A DNA stretch of 64,000 bases from JBCDCY01 sp039180875 (GCA_039180875.1 JBCDCY010000015.1:25480-89479); one strand, 5' to 3'; shown: positions 8,535 through 17,256, counted from the first letter of the stretch. Notes: generated by a model from the sequence alone, not told the origin. Translations and numbers: made by a program.

Positions 8535-11500
8535 AGCTCGATCTCGACCTCTTCGGGTGGCTCCTCGGGGGTGAGGGCGGCGCGGGCCTCGGCCAAGGCC
8601 TGGGGGTCGATCAGCCAGGTGTGCAGGACCCGACCCTCCTCCCGCTCCTCGATCACCACGGAGAGGCTGGGGCCGCAGCCCTCGCCCGCCGCCCCCTCCA
8701 CTGGCCAGAGGACCGGCGGCATGTCATCGGGGGCGAGGTCGATGTCCCCCGCCTCCGCCAGTGCCGGCGCGCAGGGTCCGCCGAAGGCAAGCGCCCGGCC
8801 CTGGGGCGCGGCCGCTGCCTGCCCGGGGCCGTATTTCTGCTCCAGCGCCGCAACCAGGGCGTCGGCGCTTACCCGATCGGCCGGGAAGAGCTTGCGGCGG
8901 TAGATCGCGACCAGCGGCGCCTGGGGCTCGGCCGGGTCGGAGAGGGCGAGCAGCAGCTCGTCCGCCTCCGCCGACAGCATCCCCGCGGCCGGCAGTTGCG
9001 TTGGATCGGCCGTCGCGCGAGTGAGCGGCACGCCGTCGTCGTAGCGATCCTCGGCCATCGCCTGGAACTCCGCCAATGGCATGCCGAGGGTGAGGCCCAG
9101 CACGTCCGCCGCCTTCAACCCGGCCGGCGGCGGGGCGGAGGGTGGCGCATCCGGCGCCTTCGCAGCACCCTCGCCCGTCGCCCCACTGGTCGCCATGGAG
9201 AGGCCGGGCACGGCCACGGCAGAGGTTGGCGCGATCGGCACCGGGGCGAGCACCGCATCCTCTCCAGTGATCGGGTCGCGGGTGAGCAGATAGGCCTCCT
9301 CCAGCAAGGCCAGGCGCAGGATTGGCTGAGCGCCGACATCGCCGCCCGGCACCTCGGCCGAGATCGGGCGGACCCGGGCCAACACCCGGACGAGCCCTGC
9401 CCCGCCGGCCTCGGCCAAGACGCGATCGGCGGCCTCTCGCCCGACCTCGATCTGTGTGAGTTGGGCGGTGTCGGCGGGCTCCAATCGGACGAGGCCGAGG
9501 GCGCCGCCGGTCTGGACCACGGGGGCCACGGCCGCGCCGGTCACCGGCAGCAGACCCGTCTCCTCCACGTAGGGTCCGACGCTGAGCGTCGCCACGGCCC
9601 AAAGGGGGCCGTCGGCCAGGCGGTCGAGGCGCGCCAGCTCCTCCGCGATGGCATCCTCGCTCGCCGCATCCGCCTGGGTCGCGCCGAGCTGCAGCGCCAC
9701 CATCTGGCGGACCAACGCATGCTGTCCGAGGCGCGCGAGATGGCCGAGGAAGACATCGGGCGTGCTGAGGTACGCGCTTTCCGGCAGGGGTTCGAGCGGG
9801 GCGCCGGCCGGCACCGCGAGGTAGGGCCCGATGTCGAGGCTCGCGACCTGGCGCTGCAGGCCAGGATCGGCGTAGATCGTCAGGCCGCGAACGGCGCGAT
9901 AGGGCACCACCCGGCCGAGGCTCTCTTCCGTGATCAGCGTCGCCCGCCGGCCGGCGACGCGCAGGCTGCGCAGCTCCGTCTCGAGCCCCAACCAGACCTG
10001 CCGCCCGCCGCGCTGGGCGGGGCCGAGCCGGTTGACCAGGGCCTCCGCCTCCGCCCGCGGCATCGGCAGGAAGCCCGGCAGGCCGGTCAGTACCGGCTGC
10101 TCCCCCCGCGCGAATTGCGGCCAAAGCTGAAAGCTGTAGCGCGCCTCGAGCGGGAAGCCCTGGCGCGCCATGTCGTATTCGCCGAGCCTGGCGGACTGCA
10201 CGGCGATCTGACCGATCGGCAGCGTGGGCGCGCGGGCGGTCACGGCCTGGATCAGCGGCTCCCCGATCGCCTCGAACACCGACTGGCGCTCGAATTCGTT
10301 GAGGGCGAGCTGGCCGTAGCGGTCGCGCTGGATCGGCAGGAACTGGTCCTGCTCGGCTTGCGAGAGCAGGTTGCCGACGATCTGCTCGGCCAGGGTGCTG
10401 TCCGGCACGGCCTCCGGGCTGACCTCCCGCACCGCCTGCAGCGCGAGCGCCAGGCCAGCCACTCTTGCATCGCCCGGCCGCGGCAGATGCGCTGTCCGTG
10501 GCCGGTCTTGCAGCTCGCCGCTCAGCACCCGATCGCCGAGGGTCGGCGCGCCGTAAAGCGCCGTCAGGCCCTCGGTCGTGGCGAGATCGAAGTCGGCGAG
10601 CCGGGGCGCCTCCCCCTCCCACACCCGGGGCAGCGGCTCAGGCACCTGCCAGGTGAAGTTGCGCTCAGCGAGTGGCGGCACGAGGTCGGTCTGGCCGCGG
10701 GCGCCGTCCGGGCGAACGTAGAAGCCCGCGTCGAGCACGGTCGCCTCCATGGTCAAGATACCCTGGCCGGAGCTGTACTGGTCAGAGGTCATCGCCGGGT
10801 TCTCCAGCGCCAGCAGCGCGCCGAGCAGCATGCCGCCCCGCGCCTGCTGCTGCAGGGTGCGGCCCGTTACCTCATCGATCGGCAGAAGATGCAGCGTCGG
10901 GCGGTTGCGCAGTTGCAACCGGATCTGGCTGTTGAGGAAGCGGTTGTTGAGGCTGAGCTCGCGCGTTCCCTCCTGAAACGGGCCGGACAGCATCCAGCCC
11001 TGGCCCGGCGTGAAGCGGGAGAGCTGGGTTTGCGACAGCAGGGCGGCCCGCGGCGGCACCGTGGTCACCTGCGCCTGCTGGCGCAGCAGCGCCTTGAACT
11101 GGGCGAGGCGGGTCTGCTGCTCCACCTGGGGCAGGCGCGAGAAGCTCTGGAAGGCCGCTCGGTCGGGCAGGTCCTGGCGATACCAGTTTCGGATCAGGTT
11201 CTCGTTGTCCAGAAAGGCCGGCCGGCGGTTCAGGATCCAAAGCGCCAGGCGCCGGTCGAGCGCCGAGCCGTTCAGGACCGGCACGCCGGGGGTCAGCCTC
11301 TCCACCACCCGGGGTGGGGGCGGCGCCTGGTTTGCCGTGGGGTTGGAGACATCGCCGCCGCAGAAGGTGGCGAAGCGTTGCAGCGCCGGGGCAAAGCCCG
11401 CCAGCGGCCGGGTCATCCGGGCGCCGCTCGCCTGCTCTGTCAGGGTAAGCGTGGCCCCGGCCGCCATCTGGGCGATCAGCGGGTGGTTGGCCGGCATCAG

Positions 11501-11878
11501 GGTGGCGAGCGCCCGGCGGCTGGCGAAGTAGACCGAGGGCGCCGCTCCGAAGTCGGTGTCGTCGACGGCGATGCCGAGGGCGTATTGGCGCTGCGCGTCC
11601 TCGGCGTTCACCTCGATGGCGGCGGGATCGCTGAAGCCGTCGAGGGCGACGAACAGCAGATATTGCCCCTTGCCGACCGGCAGCCGCTCCGCCGCTGGGC
11701 CGGGAAAGGCCGCGCCGCCCGGGTTGCCGCGGCTGCAGGCGAGCGTCACGCCCGGGGCCTGGCCGCCATCGGCGATCTCCGCCTGCCAGCCATGCGGTCC
11801 CTCGGCCAGGTCCCAGGCCAGTGCCGGGCCGGCAAGGCAGACGCCCACGAGGCTCAACGCTCCCCTCAGCATCCCCAT
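8531..11878 (-). CDS. Large secreted protein of unknown function (1115 aa)
   Basis: I do not recognise this family. The start at 11878 is supported by AGGAGGGG eight bases upstream; it begins MGMLRGALSLVGVCLAGPALAW, a clear signal peptide. The mature N-terminus (to about residue 170) is beta-rich, with cysteines in TLACSRGN and ATFCGGD. A long central part is Leu-, Gln- and Arg-rich and probably mixed alpha/beta. A Pro/Ala linker near residue 920 leads to a C-terminal domain starting ADVLGLTLGMPLAEF and containing two cysteines (GGPCAP, GEGCGP), ending in an acidic tail. It is followed closely on the same strand by two other exported or membrane proteins, suggesting a shared envelope function. 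It could be an enzyme or a structural envelope protein. Confidence 0.85.
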   Translation of the reverse strand: MGMLRGALSLVGVCLAGPALAWDLAEGPHGWQAEIADGGQAPGVTLACSRGNPGGAAFPGPAAERLPVGKGQYLLFVALDGFSDPAAIEVNAEDAQRQYALGIAVDDTDFGAAPSVYFASRRALATLMPANHPLIAQMAAGATLTLTEQASGARMTRPLAGFAPALQRFATFCGGDVSNPTANQAPPPPRVVERLTPGVPVLNGSALDRRLALWILNRRPAFLDNENLIRNWYRQDLPDRAAFQSFSRLPQVEQQTRLAQFKALLRQQAQVTTVPPRAALLSQTQLSRFTPGQGWMLSGPFQEGTRELSLNNRFLNSQIRLQLRNRPTLHLLPIDEVTGRTLQQQARGGMLLGALLALENPAMTSDQYSSGQGILTMEATVLDAGFYVRPDGARGQTDLVPPLAERNFTWQVPEPLPRVWEGEAPRLADFDLATTEGLTALYGAPTLGDRVLSGELQDRPRTAHLPRPGDARVAGLALALQAVREVSPEAVPDSTLAEQIVGNLLSQAEQDQFLPIQRDRYGQLALNEFERQSVFEAIGEPLIQAVTARAPTLPIGQIAVQSARLGEYDMARQGFPLEARYSFQLWPQFARGEQPVLTGLPGFLPMPRAEAEALVNRLGPAQRGGRQVWLGLETELRSLRVAGRRATLITEESLGRVVPYRAVRGLTIYADPGLQRQVASLDIGPYLAVPAGAPLEPLPESAYLSTPDVFLGHLARLGQHALVRQMVALQLGATQADAASEDAIAEELARLDRLADGPLWAVATLSVGPYVEETGLLPVTGAAVAPVVQTGGALGLVRLEPADTAQLTQIEVGREAADRVLAEAGGAGLVRVLARVRPISAEVPGGDVGAQPILRLALLEEAYLLTRDPITGEDAVLAPVPIAPTSAVAVPGLSMATSGATGEGAAKAPDAPPSAPPPAGLKAADVLGLTLGMPLAEFQAMAEDRYDDGVPLTRATADPTQLPAAGMLSAEADELLLALSDPAEPQAPLVAIYRRKLFPADRVSADALVAALEQKYGPGQAAAAPQGRALAFGGPCAPALAEAGDIDLAPDDMPPVLWPVEGAAGEGCGPSLSVVIEEREEGRVLHTWLIDPQALAEARAALTPEEPPEEVEIEL

Positions 11879-11888
11879 TGCACCCCTC

Positions 11889-12953
11889 CTACCCATCGGA
11901 TTTCAGCAGCAGCCCGAAGATCGAGAGGAGCTGCGTGAGATTGGCGAACAGCCCGATGATGGCGATCACCGCCAGCATCGCCGGATCGGCCAGCACTCGG
12001 TCGATCCAGTTCGGCTGAATGAGCGACTGCACCCTTGCGCCCTGAAAGCTGGTGCGGAGCACGGCCGAAGCGGGGGCCGAGATCGCATTGGCGTGAAAGC
12101 CGTAGAGCTGGGGATCGGCGGCCGGGCTGAAACTGCCGGCGATCTGTAGCTCTCTTTGCCTCTTTTCTTCTTCTTCTTCTTCTTGTTCCTCGTCCTCATC
12201 CCTGGCGTCGGTCGCCTCGATCCTTGCCCGCTCCCCCCGCAGCAATGGGCCCGACTTGATGGTGGCGAACTCCGAGGTGCCGAGACCGTAGAGAAGCGGC
12301 CGCTGGCGAACTTCGTAACGGCCGCCCAGAACATAGCCCGTCTCGCCGGTGGCCAGATCGTTGCCGAGGGTGAGCTCCCCGCGAAAGGTCAACGGGCCCG
12401 CCGCGTGCCAGTCCCGCCTCGTGAGGTAGAAGACCGTGCGGTCGGGCAGCCGATCCATCGTCAGGCGGGCAGGCACATCGCCGCCCGAGGCGAGATCGCC
12501 GACGGCCCAGGGGTCCGTGTCGTCCGGTGCCCGCACCGTGATGGCCACCCGGCCGCGGCTGGCCATCCGAAGCTCGGCGCGAAAGTCCTCCGGCCAGACC
12601 AGATCGACCCGGCCTCCCGCGATGGTTCGGGCCAAGCCGGCGGGGCAATCACCGGGTGTCGCGGACGCATCTCCCTGCCCACTCCCGGCCAGATCCGGGA
12701 ACTGATCCTCCTGCGAGAGCGGCACACAGGCGACGGCGTAGTCGAAGGACCAGACATTCTGGTTGCCCTCGAAGATCACGCTCGCCGCTGTCGTCTCAGC
12801 CTCGATGACGTAGACGGGTTTAGCGTAGGGAAAATAGGCGCTGGCGATGAGGAAGGCGACGATGCTGACGGCGCTCACCAGCACCATCCAGATGATCGAG
12901 CGGAGGTAGCGCCGGGCCCGCACGAACGCGAGCCAGAGGAGCACGGGCCTCAT
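11889..12953 (-). CDS. Hypothetical membrane protein with two transmembrane helices and a Glu-rich tract
   Basis: A 354-residue protein of unknown function. I chose the ATG at 12953 because it overlaps the upstream gene's stop (ATGA). An N-terminal helix (about residues 19-41, MVLVSAVSIVAFLIASAYF) and a C-terminal helix (about 325-350, LAVIAIIGLFANLTQLLSIFGLLL) bracket a roughly 280-residue beta-rich domain that would face the periplasm. Between domain and second helix lies an acidic run, DEDEEQEEEEEE, encoded by a GAA-type trinucleotide repeat. Genes on both sides encode exported proteins, so the three probably work together in the envelope. Confidence 0.8.
   Translation of the reverse strand: MRPVLLWLAFVRARRYLRSIIWMVLVSAVSIVAFLIASAYFPYAKPVYVIEAETTAASVIFEGNQNVWSFDYAVACVPLSQEDQFPDLAGSGQGDASATPGDCPAGLARTIAGGRVDLVWPEDFRAELRMASRGRVAITVRAPDDTDPWAVGDLASGGDVPARLTMDRLPDRTVFYLTRRDWHAAGPLTFRGELTLGNDLATGETGYVLGGRYEVRQRPLLYGLGTSEFATIKSGPLLRGERARIEATDARDEDEEQEEEEEEKRQRELQIAGSFSPAADPQLYGFHANAISAPASAVLRTSFQGARVQSLIQPNWIDRVLADPAMLAVIAIIGLFANLTQLLSIFGLLLKSDG
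12162..12200. repeat. Trinucleotide (GAA/GAG on minus strand) tract inside coding sequence
   Basis: On the plus strand the DNA reads as repeated CTT units followed by TCC/TCG triplets, encoding the acidic run of the membrane protein. Copy-number changes would lengthen or shorten the Glu tract without a frameshift. Confidence 0.7.
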
Positions 12954-13690
12954 CGGCTTGCCGCCAGATCCCCGATCTCGACCGTCAGGGGCACTGGCGG
13001 CTGCGCCTGGCCGTTGCGATAGGACCAAAGCTGCACGTCCTTCGGCCCCGCTCCTAGCGCGGCGGCGTCGACGACGCAGGCCATGTCGTAGGCGGTGCGA
13101 TTCTCATGCTCCAGCGCCCGGCAAGCCACTGGCTGCTGATCCACGAACAGAAAGGCCTGCTCCGCCCGGCGGCTGTTGATCAGGAGCGAAACCTGGTCGC
13201 CCTCGATCCCCTGGCCGCGCCAAAAGGCGGGCGCGTAGGTCGTGGCCGGCCCGGTGCCGCAGCCGCCCTGGGCGAGCAGGACGCCGATCTCTACCGGCTC
13301 AAGCGCGCTGAGCAGGTCATCGTGCTCGCCTTCGTAGGCGACCGGCACCCGCGCGCCGGTCTGCCCGGCGTCCAGCGTATATTGATTGCGCGCCTCATAG
13401 AGACCGTCGGCCGACAACATGCTGATGCAGACCTCGCCCTGCCAGCCGCTCGGCACGTTCACCTCTATCAAAGGCGCCTCCGCCGCCACCTCTGCCGCGG
13501 TGGCAAGGACGTTGCCGGCGACCAGCCCGATCAGATGGCCGCCCGAGATCTGGGCATTCGGGTGCAGCGTCTCGCCGAAATCAGCGTCTTCTCCGAGCTT
13601 GATCGGTTCGACGCCCTGGCCAAAGCTCGCGGGGGAGAGAACAACGCTGCCGAGGATGAGCGACAGAGTGATAAACCAACGCATCTGCAT
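12950..13690 (-). CDS. Hypothetical secreted protein
   Basis: A 246-residue protein that I do not recognise. Starting at the ATG at 13690 it opens MQMRWFITLSLILGSVVLSPASFGQG, a classic signal peptide cut near SFG/QG; an ATG two codons later is equally possible. The mature part is mostly beta-strand-like, with cysteines in GEVCISM, GGCGTG, VACRALE and DMACVVD that could form two disulfides. Its stop overlaps the start of the membrane protein gene. Its 5' end overlaps, head to head, the divergent protease-like gene by about 35 bases, so the two cannot have fully separate promoters. Confidence 0.8.
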   Translation of the reverse strand: MQMRWFITLSLILGSVVLSPASFGQGVEPIKLGEDADFGETLHPNAQISGGHLIGLVAGNVLATAAEVAAEAPLIEVNVPSGWQGEVCISMLSADGLYEARNQYTLDAGQTGARVPVAYEGEHDDLLSALEPVEIGVLLAQGGCGTGPATTYAPAFWRGQGIEGDQVSLLINSRRAEQAFLFVDQQPVACRALEHENRTAYDMACVVDAAALGAGPKDVQLWSYRNGQAQPPVPLTVEIGDLAASR

Positions 13691-14738
13691 ACTTGCCACG
13701 ATCACGCTACTTGGACTCGCACCGCCCAGTATTGCTTTGGAACCGGTTCGGATCAACTCGGCATTCAGCGCGGAGGATGGCCAGGGCCTCGCCTTCAGCC
13801 ACGGCGGCACCTGCTACGCGGTCTTCCCTGCCCATGTCGCGACGATGCCCGGGCCTGTCACCGTCAGCACCGCCCTGCCGGTGCAGAGCGGCGCCGGCGA
13901 GGCCTATCTGCCGTTCTGGGAGGAGATGGACCTGGCCGTCGCCCTGGTGCGCTACGGGCTGGAGGGGCGCTGCGACCCCGGCTTCGACCGCCTGCGCGAC
14001 GCCCGGCTGGATCTGGTGGCCAACGACCGCGGCACCCTGATCCGCCTGCTCGCCAACGGCCAGGTCGAGCGGCTGGAGATGGCGGTGGAGGAGACGAGCT
14101 ACCGCCACTTCACTGCCACGCTCCGCGATCCGGAGAAGGAGGTCTTTCAGGGCACGAGCGGTGCCTTCTTTTTCGTCGGCGACATGCCCGTGGGCATGGC
14201 GGTCGAGGCGCTTGACCCGCGCCGGGCGCGCTTCGTGCGGATCGAGGAGATCGCGATGAACCTCGGGCGCTGGTTGCGCTCCGACAGCACGGCCTTCGCC
14301 GCCCAGGGCCCGTCCGCGACCGTGCCCGGCGATCAGCCCGGCCTGGCGATGCGGATGCTGGATGCCCAGACGCCGCCGATCTCGCCGGAGCTCGCGGCCG
14401 ACCGGGTGCTCGGCCCTGGCGCCTATGTGGCCGAGCCCCGGGGGCCGGTGGTGCTCGATCTGGGCTTCGAGGGCGAGGAGGCGGTGACCCTCACCCGGGT
14501 GCTGATGGAGAGCGCGGCAGAGCAGGGTCAGGCGGTGCCGCAGACCGTCCTCATCCAGGTCGACAGCAGCCGCCGCCCGCCCTATCGCTGGCGCCGCTTC
14601 TGGTCGGGGGACATGGGGCGGGACGGCGTGCTCGACACCGGCGCCCGGGCCGCGACCCAGGCCCGGCGGATGCGCATCACCATCCGATCGGCCTGGACCG
14701 CCGGGCCCATTCGCCTCGACCGTATCGAGGCGCGTTGA
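13656..14738 (+). CDS. Divergent trypsin-like serine protease domain protein, secreted
   Basis: A 360-residue exported protein. The N-terminus carries a signal peptide (ICILATITLLGLAPPSIALE). A minimal chymotrypsin-fold triad can be traced: His60 in CYAVFPAHV, Asp92 in EEMDLAVALV and Ser168 in QGTSGAFFF, where GTSG stands for the usual GDSG. About residues 290-360 look like a beta-sandwich (galactose-binding-like) domain. The start is uncertain: ATG at 13656, or GTG at 13668 with GAGG upstream. It overlaps the divergent secreted-protein gene at its 5' end. The protease assignment rests on motif order and spacing only. Confidence 0.75.
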   Translation: MSDRVINQRICILATITLLGLAPPSIALEPVRINSAFSAEDGQGLAFSHGGTCYAVFPAHVATMPGPVTVSTALPVQSGAGEAYLPFWEEMDLAVALVRYGLEGRCDPGFDRLRDARLDLVANDRGTLIRLLANGQVERLEMAVEETSYRHFTATLRDPEKEVFQGTSGAFFFVGDMPVGMAVEALDPRRARFVRIEEIAMNLGRWLRSDSTAFAAQGPSATVPGDQPGLAMRMLDAQTPPISPELAADRVLGPGAYVAEPRGPVVLDLGFEGEEAVTLTRVLMESAAEQGQAVPQTVLIQVDSSRRPPYRWRRFWSGDMGRDGVLDTGARAATQARRMRITIRSAWTAGPIRLDRIEAR

Positions 14739-14766
14739 GGGGCTGCCGAGCCGAAAGAGAGAAGAG

Positions 14767-14843
14767 CCTCCGGCGGGGATATCTTTGCCACTGCGAGACC
14801 GGCCCAGGCTTTCTTGCTGGTCCAAATATCCAAGATCCCGCCG
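14767..14843. repeat. Intergenic palindromic repeat, copy 1
   Basis: This stretch has a left arm CCTCCGGCGGGGATATC followed by CCACTGCGA, a centre rich in GGCCC, and a right arm TTTCTTGCTGG then CCAAATATCC. The arms can pair. A close relative lies at 61357-61420 and a half copy at 51291-51329. It sits between convergent genes and may act as a bidirectional terminator or a dispersed repeat. Confidence 0.65.
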
Positions 14844-14879
14844 TTGCGCGCCCGCGGGCCGGTCGCCCAAGGCGCGCGC

Positions 14880-15503
14880 CTACTGCGTCACCCGGATGGA
14901 GACCGGCAGGTGATGGCTGCCATGCTTGGCCATGCCGGTCAGCGTCGCCGCTTCGTCCAACGCCAGACTGGCCCAGACATCGAAGAGCCGGACGCTGACG
15001 GAGTCCTCGCTCAGCCGCACCAGACAGCGGTTATAGCTGTCGTTGTGCAGCATCCAGCAGGAGTTCTCCTCGCTGTAGTCGCCGACCTTGAAGCTGTAGA
15101 AGACGCGCTGCCCCTCGGCCAATGAGCCGCTGTAGTAGTTCGCCTCGCTCTCGAGCTTGCCGCGCTGGCTGTCCTCCAGCCCCGAGGCATCGTACCAGAT
15201 CTCCAGCACCGGCCCGGAGCTGAAATAGGCGTCGAGCGCGGCGCGGCGGACCTGCGGGGCATCGGCATAGAGGCCGTATTCCCGGGCCATGCGCATCAGA
15301 TCGGGGTCGCCGGAGCTCATCATGATCTGCATGGCGGCGATGCTGCGGGCCGGATCGGGATCGGACAGCAAGGACTGGAAGCTGTCACGCTCGCTCACCC
15401 GCTCGTCGACCTGACGGCGCAGATCCTCCACCGTCAGGGACTGGGCCATCGCCGGCCCGGTGAGGCAGGCGGCCAACGTGGCCGCGACACATACTCGCTT
15501 CAT
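14880..15503 (-). CDS. Secreted HEAT-like repeat protein of unknown function (paralogue 1)
   Basis: A 207-residue exported protein. The start at 15503 is backed by GAGGAG seven bases upstream; it opens MKRVCVAATLAACLTGPAMAQS, a signal peptide. Residues about 25-100 are helical and contain a HEAT-like unit (ARSIAAMQIMMSSGDPDLM then VRRAALDAYF). The second half is beta-rich with two cysteines (ENSCWML and NRCLVRL). The next gene upstream encodes a protein with the same architecture, so the two are tandem paralogues. Its function is unknown; both resemble small periplasmic binding proteins in layout. Confidence 0.8.
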   Translation of the reverse strand: MKRVCVAATLAACLTGPAMAQSLTVEDLRRQVDERVSERDSFQSLLSDPDPARSIAAMQIMMSSGDPDLMRMAREYGLYADAPQVRRAALDAYFSSGPVLEIWYDASGLEDSQRGKLESEANYYSGSLAEGQRVFYSFKVGDYSEENSCWMLHNDSYNRCLVRLSEDSVSVRLFDVWASLALDEAATLTGMAKHGSHHLPVSIRVTQ

Positions 15504-15552
15504 CTTCACGCTCCTCATGCACAGCACCCCCCGGTCGACAGGCGGAGGGGCC

Positions 15553-16158
15553 TCACCGCACCACCATCTCGGCCGGGATGGCGACGCCCGAGTAGTTCAC
15601 GTGCCCGCGCAGGATACCGTCATCCTCGAGCACGAACTGGCCTTCGGTCTGGTTGTTGCTGTTGGCGAAGCTGACGGTCAGCCCGCTGATGTTGAGATGG
15701 GCCGGACCGTAGCAGTCCGCCCGGGTGTAGAGGTTGATGCAGCTCGTCTCCGGGAAACGCTCGAAGAACGGCCAGACCTCCTCCGCCCCGAACTTCAGCC
15801 GGTCGAGGGCTGCAGTGATCGCCTCGTCCTCTTCGAGCGCAGCCCTGTCGATGCGGATGGCGATATTGCTCCGGCGAAACAGTACCTCTTTCAGCGCACG
15901 GGCCCGGACCACCTCGTCGGCGTCGTTGAAGCCCATGGAGATCGCGAGCTCCAGCAGCGCAGGATCGTCCGTGCCGATGATCGTCTCGAAGGCGGCAAGC
16001 CGAACGCTGGTGTCCTCGCTCTCGAGATAGGGGAGGAGTTTGTCCACCGTCTCCGCCCGCCCGGTGATCGTGGCGATCAGTGCATCGGCGTCGATTTCCT
16101 GCGCCCGAAGCGTCCCGGGAATTGCAAGAAGCACAAGCAGAAAAACGAACTTACCCAT
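15553..16158 (-). CDS. Secreted HEAT-like repeat protein of unknown function (paralogue 2)
   Basis: A 201-residue exported protein starting MGKFVFLLVLLAIPGTLRAQE (signal peptide). It shares with its downstream neighbour the helical stretch VRLAAFETIIGTDDPALLELA and VRARALKEVLF, then a beta-rich C-terminal half with two cysteines (TSCINLY and RADCYG). The conserved gap and cysteine placement support gene duplication. The two genes are 49 bases apart and probably co-transcribed. I do not recognise the C-terminal domain. Confidence 0.8.
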   Translation of the reverse strand: MGKFVFLLVLLAIPGTLRAQEIDADALIATITGRAETVDKLLPYLESEDTSVRLAAFETIIGTDDPALLELAISMGFNDADEVVRARALKEVLFRRSNIAIRIDRAALEEDEAITAALDRLKFGAEEVWPFFERFPETSCINLYTRADCYGPAHLNISGLTVSFANSNNQTEGQFVLEDDGILRGHVNYSGVAIPAEMVVR

Positions 16159-16314
16159 CGCGGCACCCGACACGGTCAACGCCGTGAGTTAAGCAAAGGG
16201 CGCGCGCCAATGCAAAGCCGAAGGCGAGGGGTGCGTCGGCGCCGGGCGAGGCAGAGATGGTTGCTCCTCCGATCGGGGGCGGTCGCGAAGCCCGCTTGCG
16301 CGGCCGGCGCCGCC

Positions 16315-17151
16315 TCATTGCGATCGGCGGCGGATCGCCCCCGGGGTGGTTCCCAGCACCTTGCTGAACACCCCCGTCATGTGGCTTTGCGAGCCAAAGC
16401 CGCAGTCCTGCGCGATCGCCACGATAGGATCGTCGGAGAGATGCAGGCGGCGCTTGGCATGCGCCAGCCGGCGCGCCACCACGTATTGATGCGGCGTGCG
16501 CCCGGTCGCCCGCCTGAAGAGCCGGGCGAAGTGGTAGGTGCTGACCCCGGCGACGGAGGCCAGATCCTCGATCGAGAGCGGATCGGCCCGATGGTCCTCA
16601 ATGTGATCCAGCACCGTCTGCACGCGCCTGGAGACGGAGGAGGGCTGCGTCAGGCGCTCGGGGCGCCCCACCATATGGTGGGCGACGCGCATCATCAGGA
16701 TCGTCGCGACCGAGCCCACCTGATCGGCGGTCGGCGGAGCCATGCTGGCCTCCCAAAGGCCGCAAAGCTGCTGGGCGATGACGATCATCGCGTCGTCCTC
16801 GCCGTGCCAGACGAGCCGCGGCCGGAAGTCCGGCCCCGGCTCCCCTGGCGCGATCGGGGGGAGCAGCGCGGGCATGAAGGCGAGCTGGACGCCCCAGCCG
16901 GAGCGGGACGCCGCGATCTCACGCTCCCGGCCGGCCGGCAGGAAGACGAATGTCGAGGCCGGCGCGTCGCAGCCCAGATCCTCGTGCCCCGACAGCTCGT
17001 AGCTGCCGGCCGATTTCCCGAGATGGACGTCCAGGAAGTGGCGGCCCGCCGGCACCGTGATCCGGCAGGCGCCGGGCGGGCGGGCAACCAGCATCCAGCC
17101 CGCGCCGTCGAAACGAAAGCCATCATCGCTGCCATGGTCGCGCCGATACAT
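16315..17151 (-). CDS. AraC family transcriptional regulator
   Basis: A 278-residue AraC/XylS regulator. The N-terminal 170 residues are a probable effector or dimerisation domain. About 175-275 form the double helix-turn-helix: IEDLASVAGVSTYHFARLFR, then TPHQYVVARRLAHAKRRL, and the second HTH IVAIAQDCGFGSQSHMTGVF ending in GTTPGAIRR. It is divergent from the Xre-type regulator, with a 234-base gap. Its target is not evident; the MFS gene nearby is one candidate. Confidence 0.9.
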   Translation of the reverse strand: MYRRDHGSDDGFRFDGAGWMLVARPPGACRITVPAGRHFLDVHLGKSAGSYELSGHEDLGCDAPASTFVFLPAGREREIAASRSGWGVQLAFMPALLPPIAPGEPGPDFRPRLVWHGEDDAMIVIAQQLCGLWEASMAPPTADQVGSVATILMMRVAHHMVGRPERLTQPSSVSRRVQTVLDHIEDHRADPLSIEDLASVAGVSTYHFARLFRRATGRTPHQYVVARRLAHAKRRLHLSDDPIVAIAQDCGFGSQSHMTGVFSKVLGTTPGAIRRRSQ

Positions 17152-17239
17152 CGGCTATCCGCTGGATATGCTCGGCATGGCATCACCTTGACCTAGCAGC
17201 GAGCAAGGATCTTCCGTGCGGCGGGCGCTCTTCTGGATT

Positions 17240-17256
17240 CGTGCCATATCGGCACG
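17240..17256. promoter_or_regulatory. Inverted repeat between divergent AraC and Xre regulators
   Basis: CGTGCC and GGCACG form a perfect 6-base dyad around ATATC, in the gap between the divergent regulator genes. Size and place fit an operator for one of them. No consensus was recognised. Confidence 0.35.

Noticed and set aside
8621..11938. A very long open frame on the plus strand opposite the 1115-aa secreted protein
   Set aside because: It is an antisense shadow caused by high GC: low-complexity Arg/Gly/Gln-rich translation, no domain, while the minus-strand frame has a signal peptide and ribosome site.
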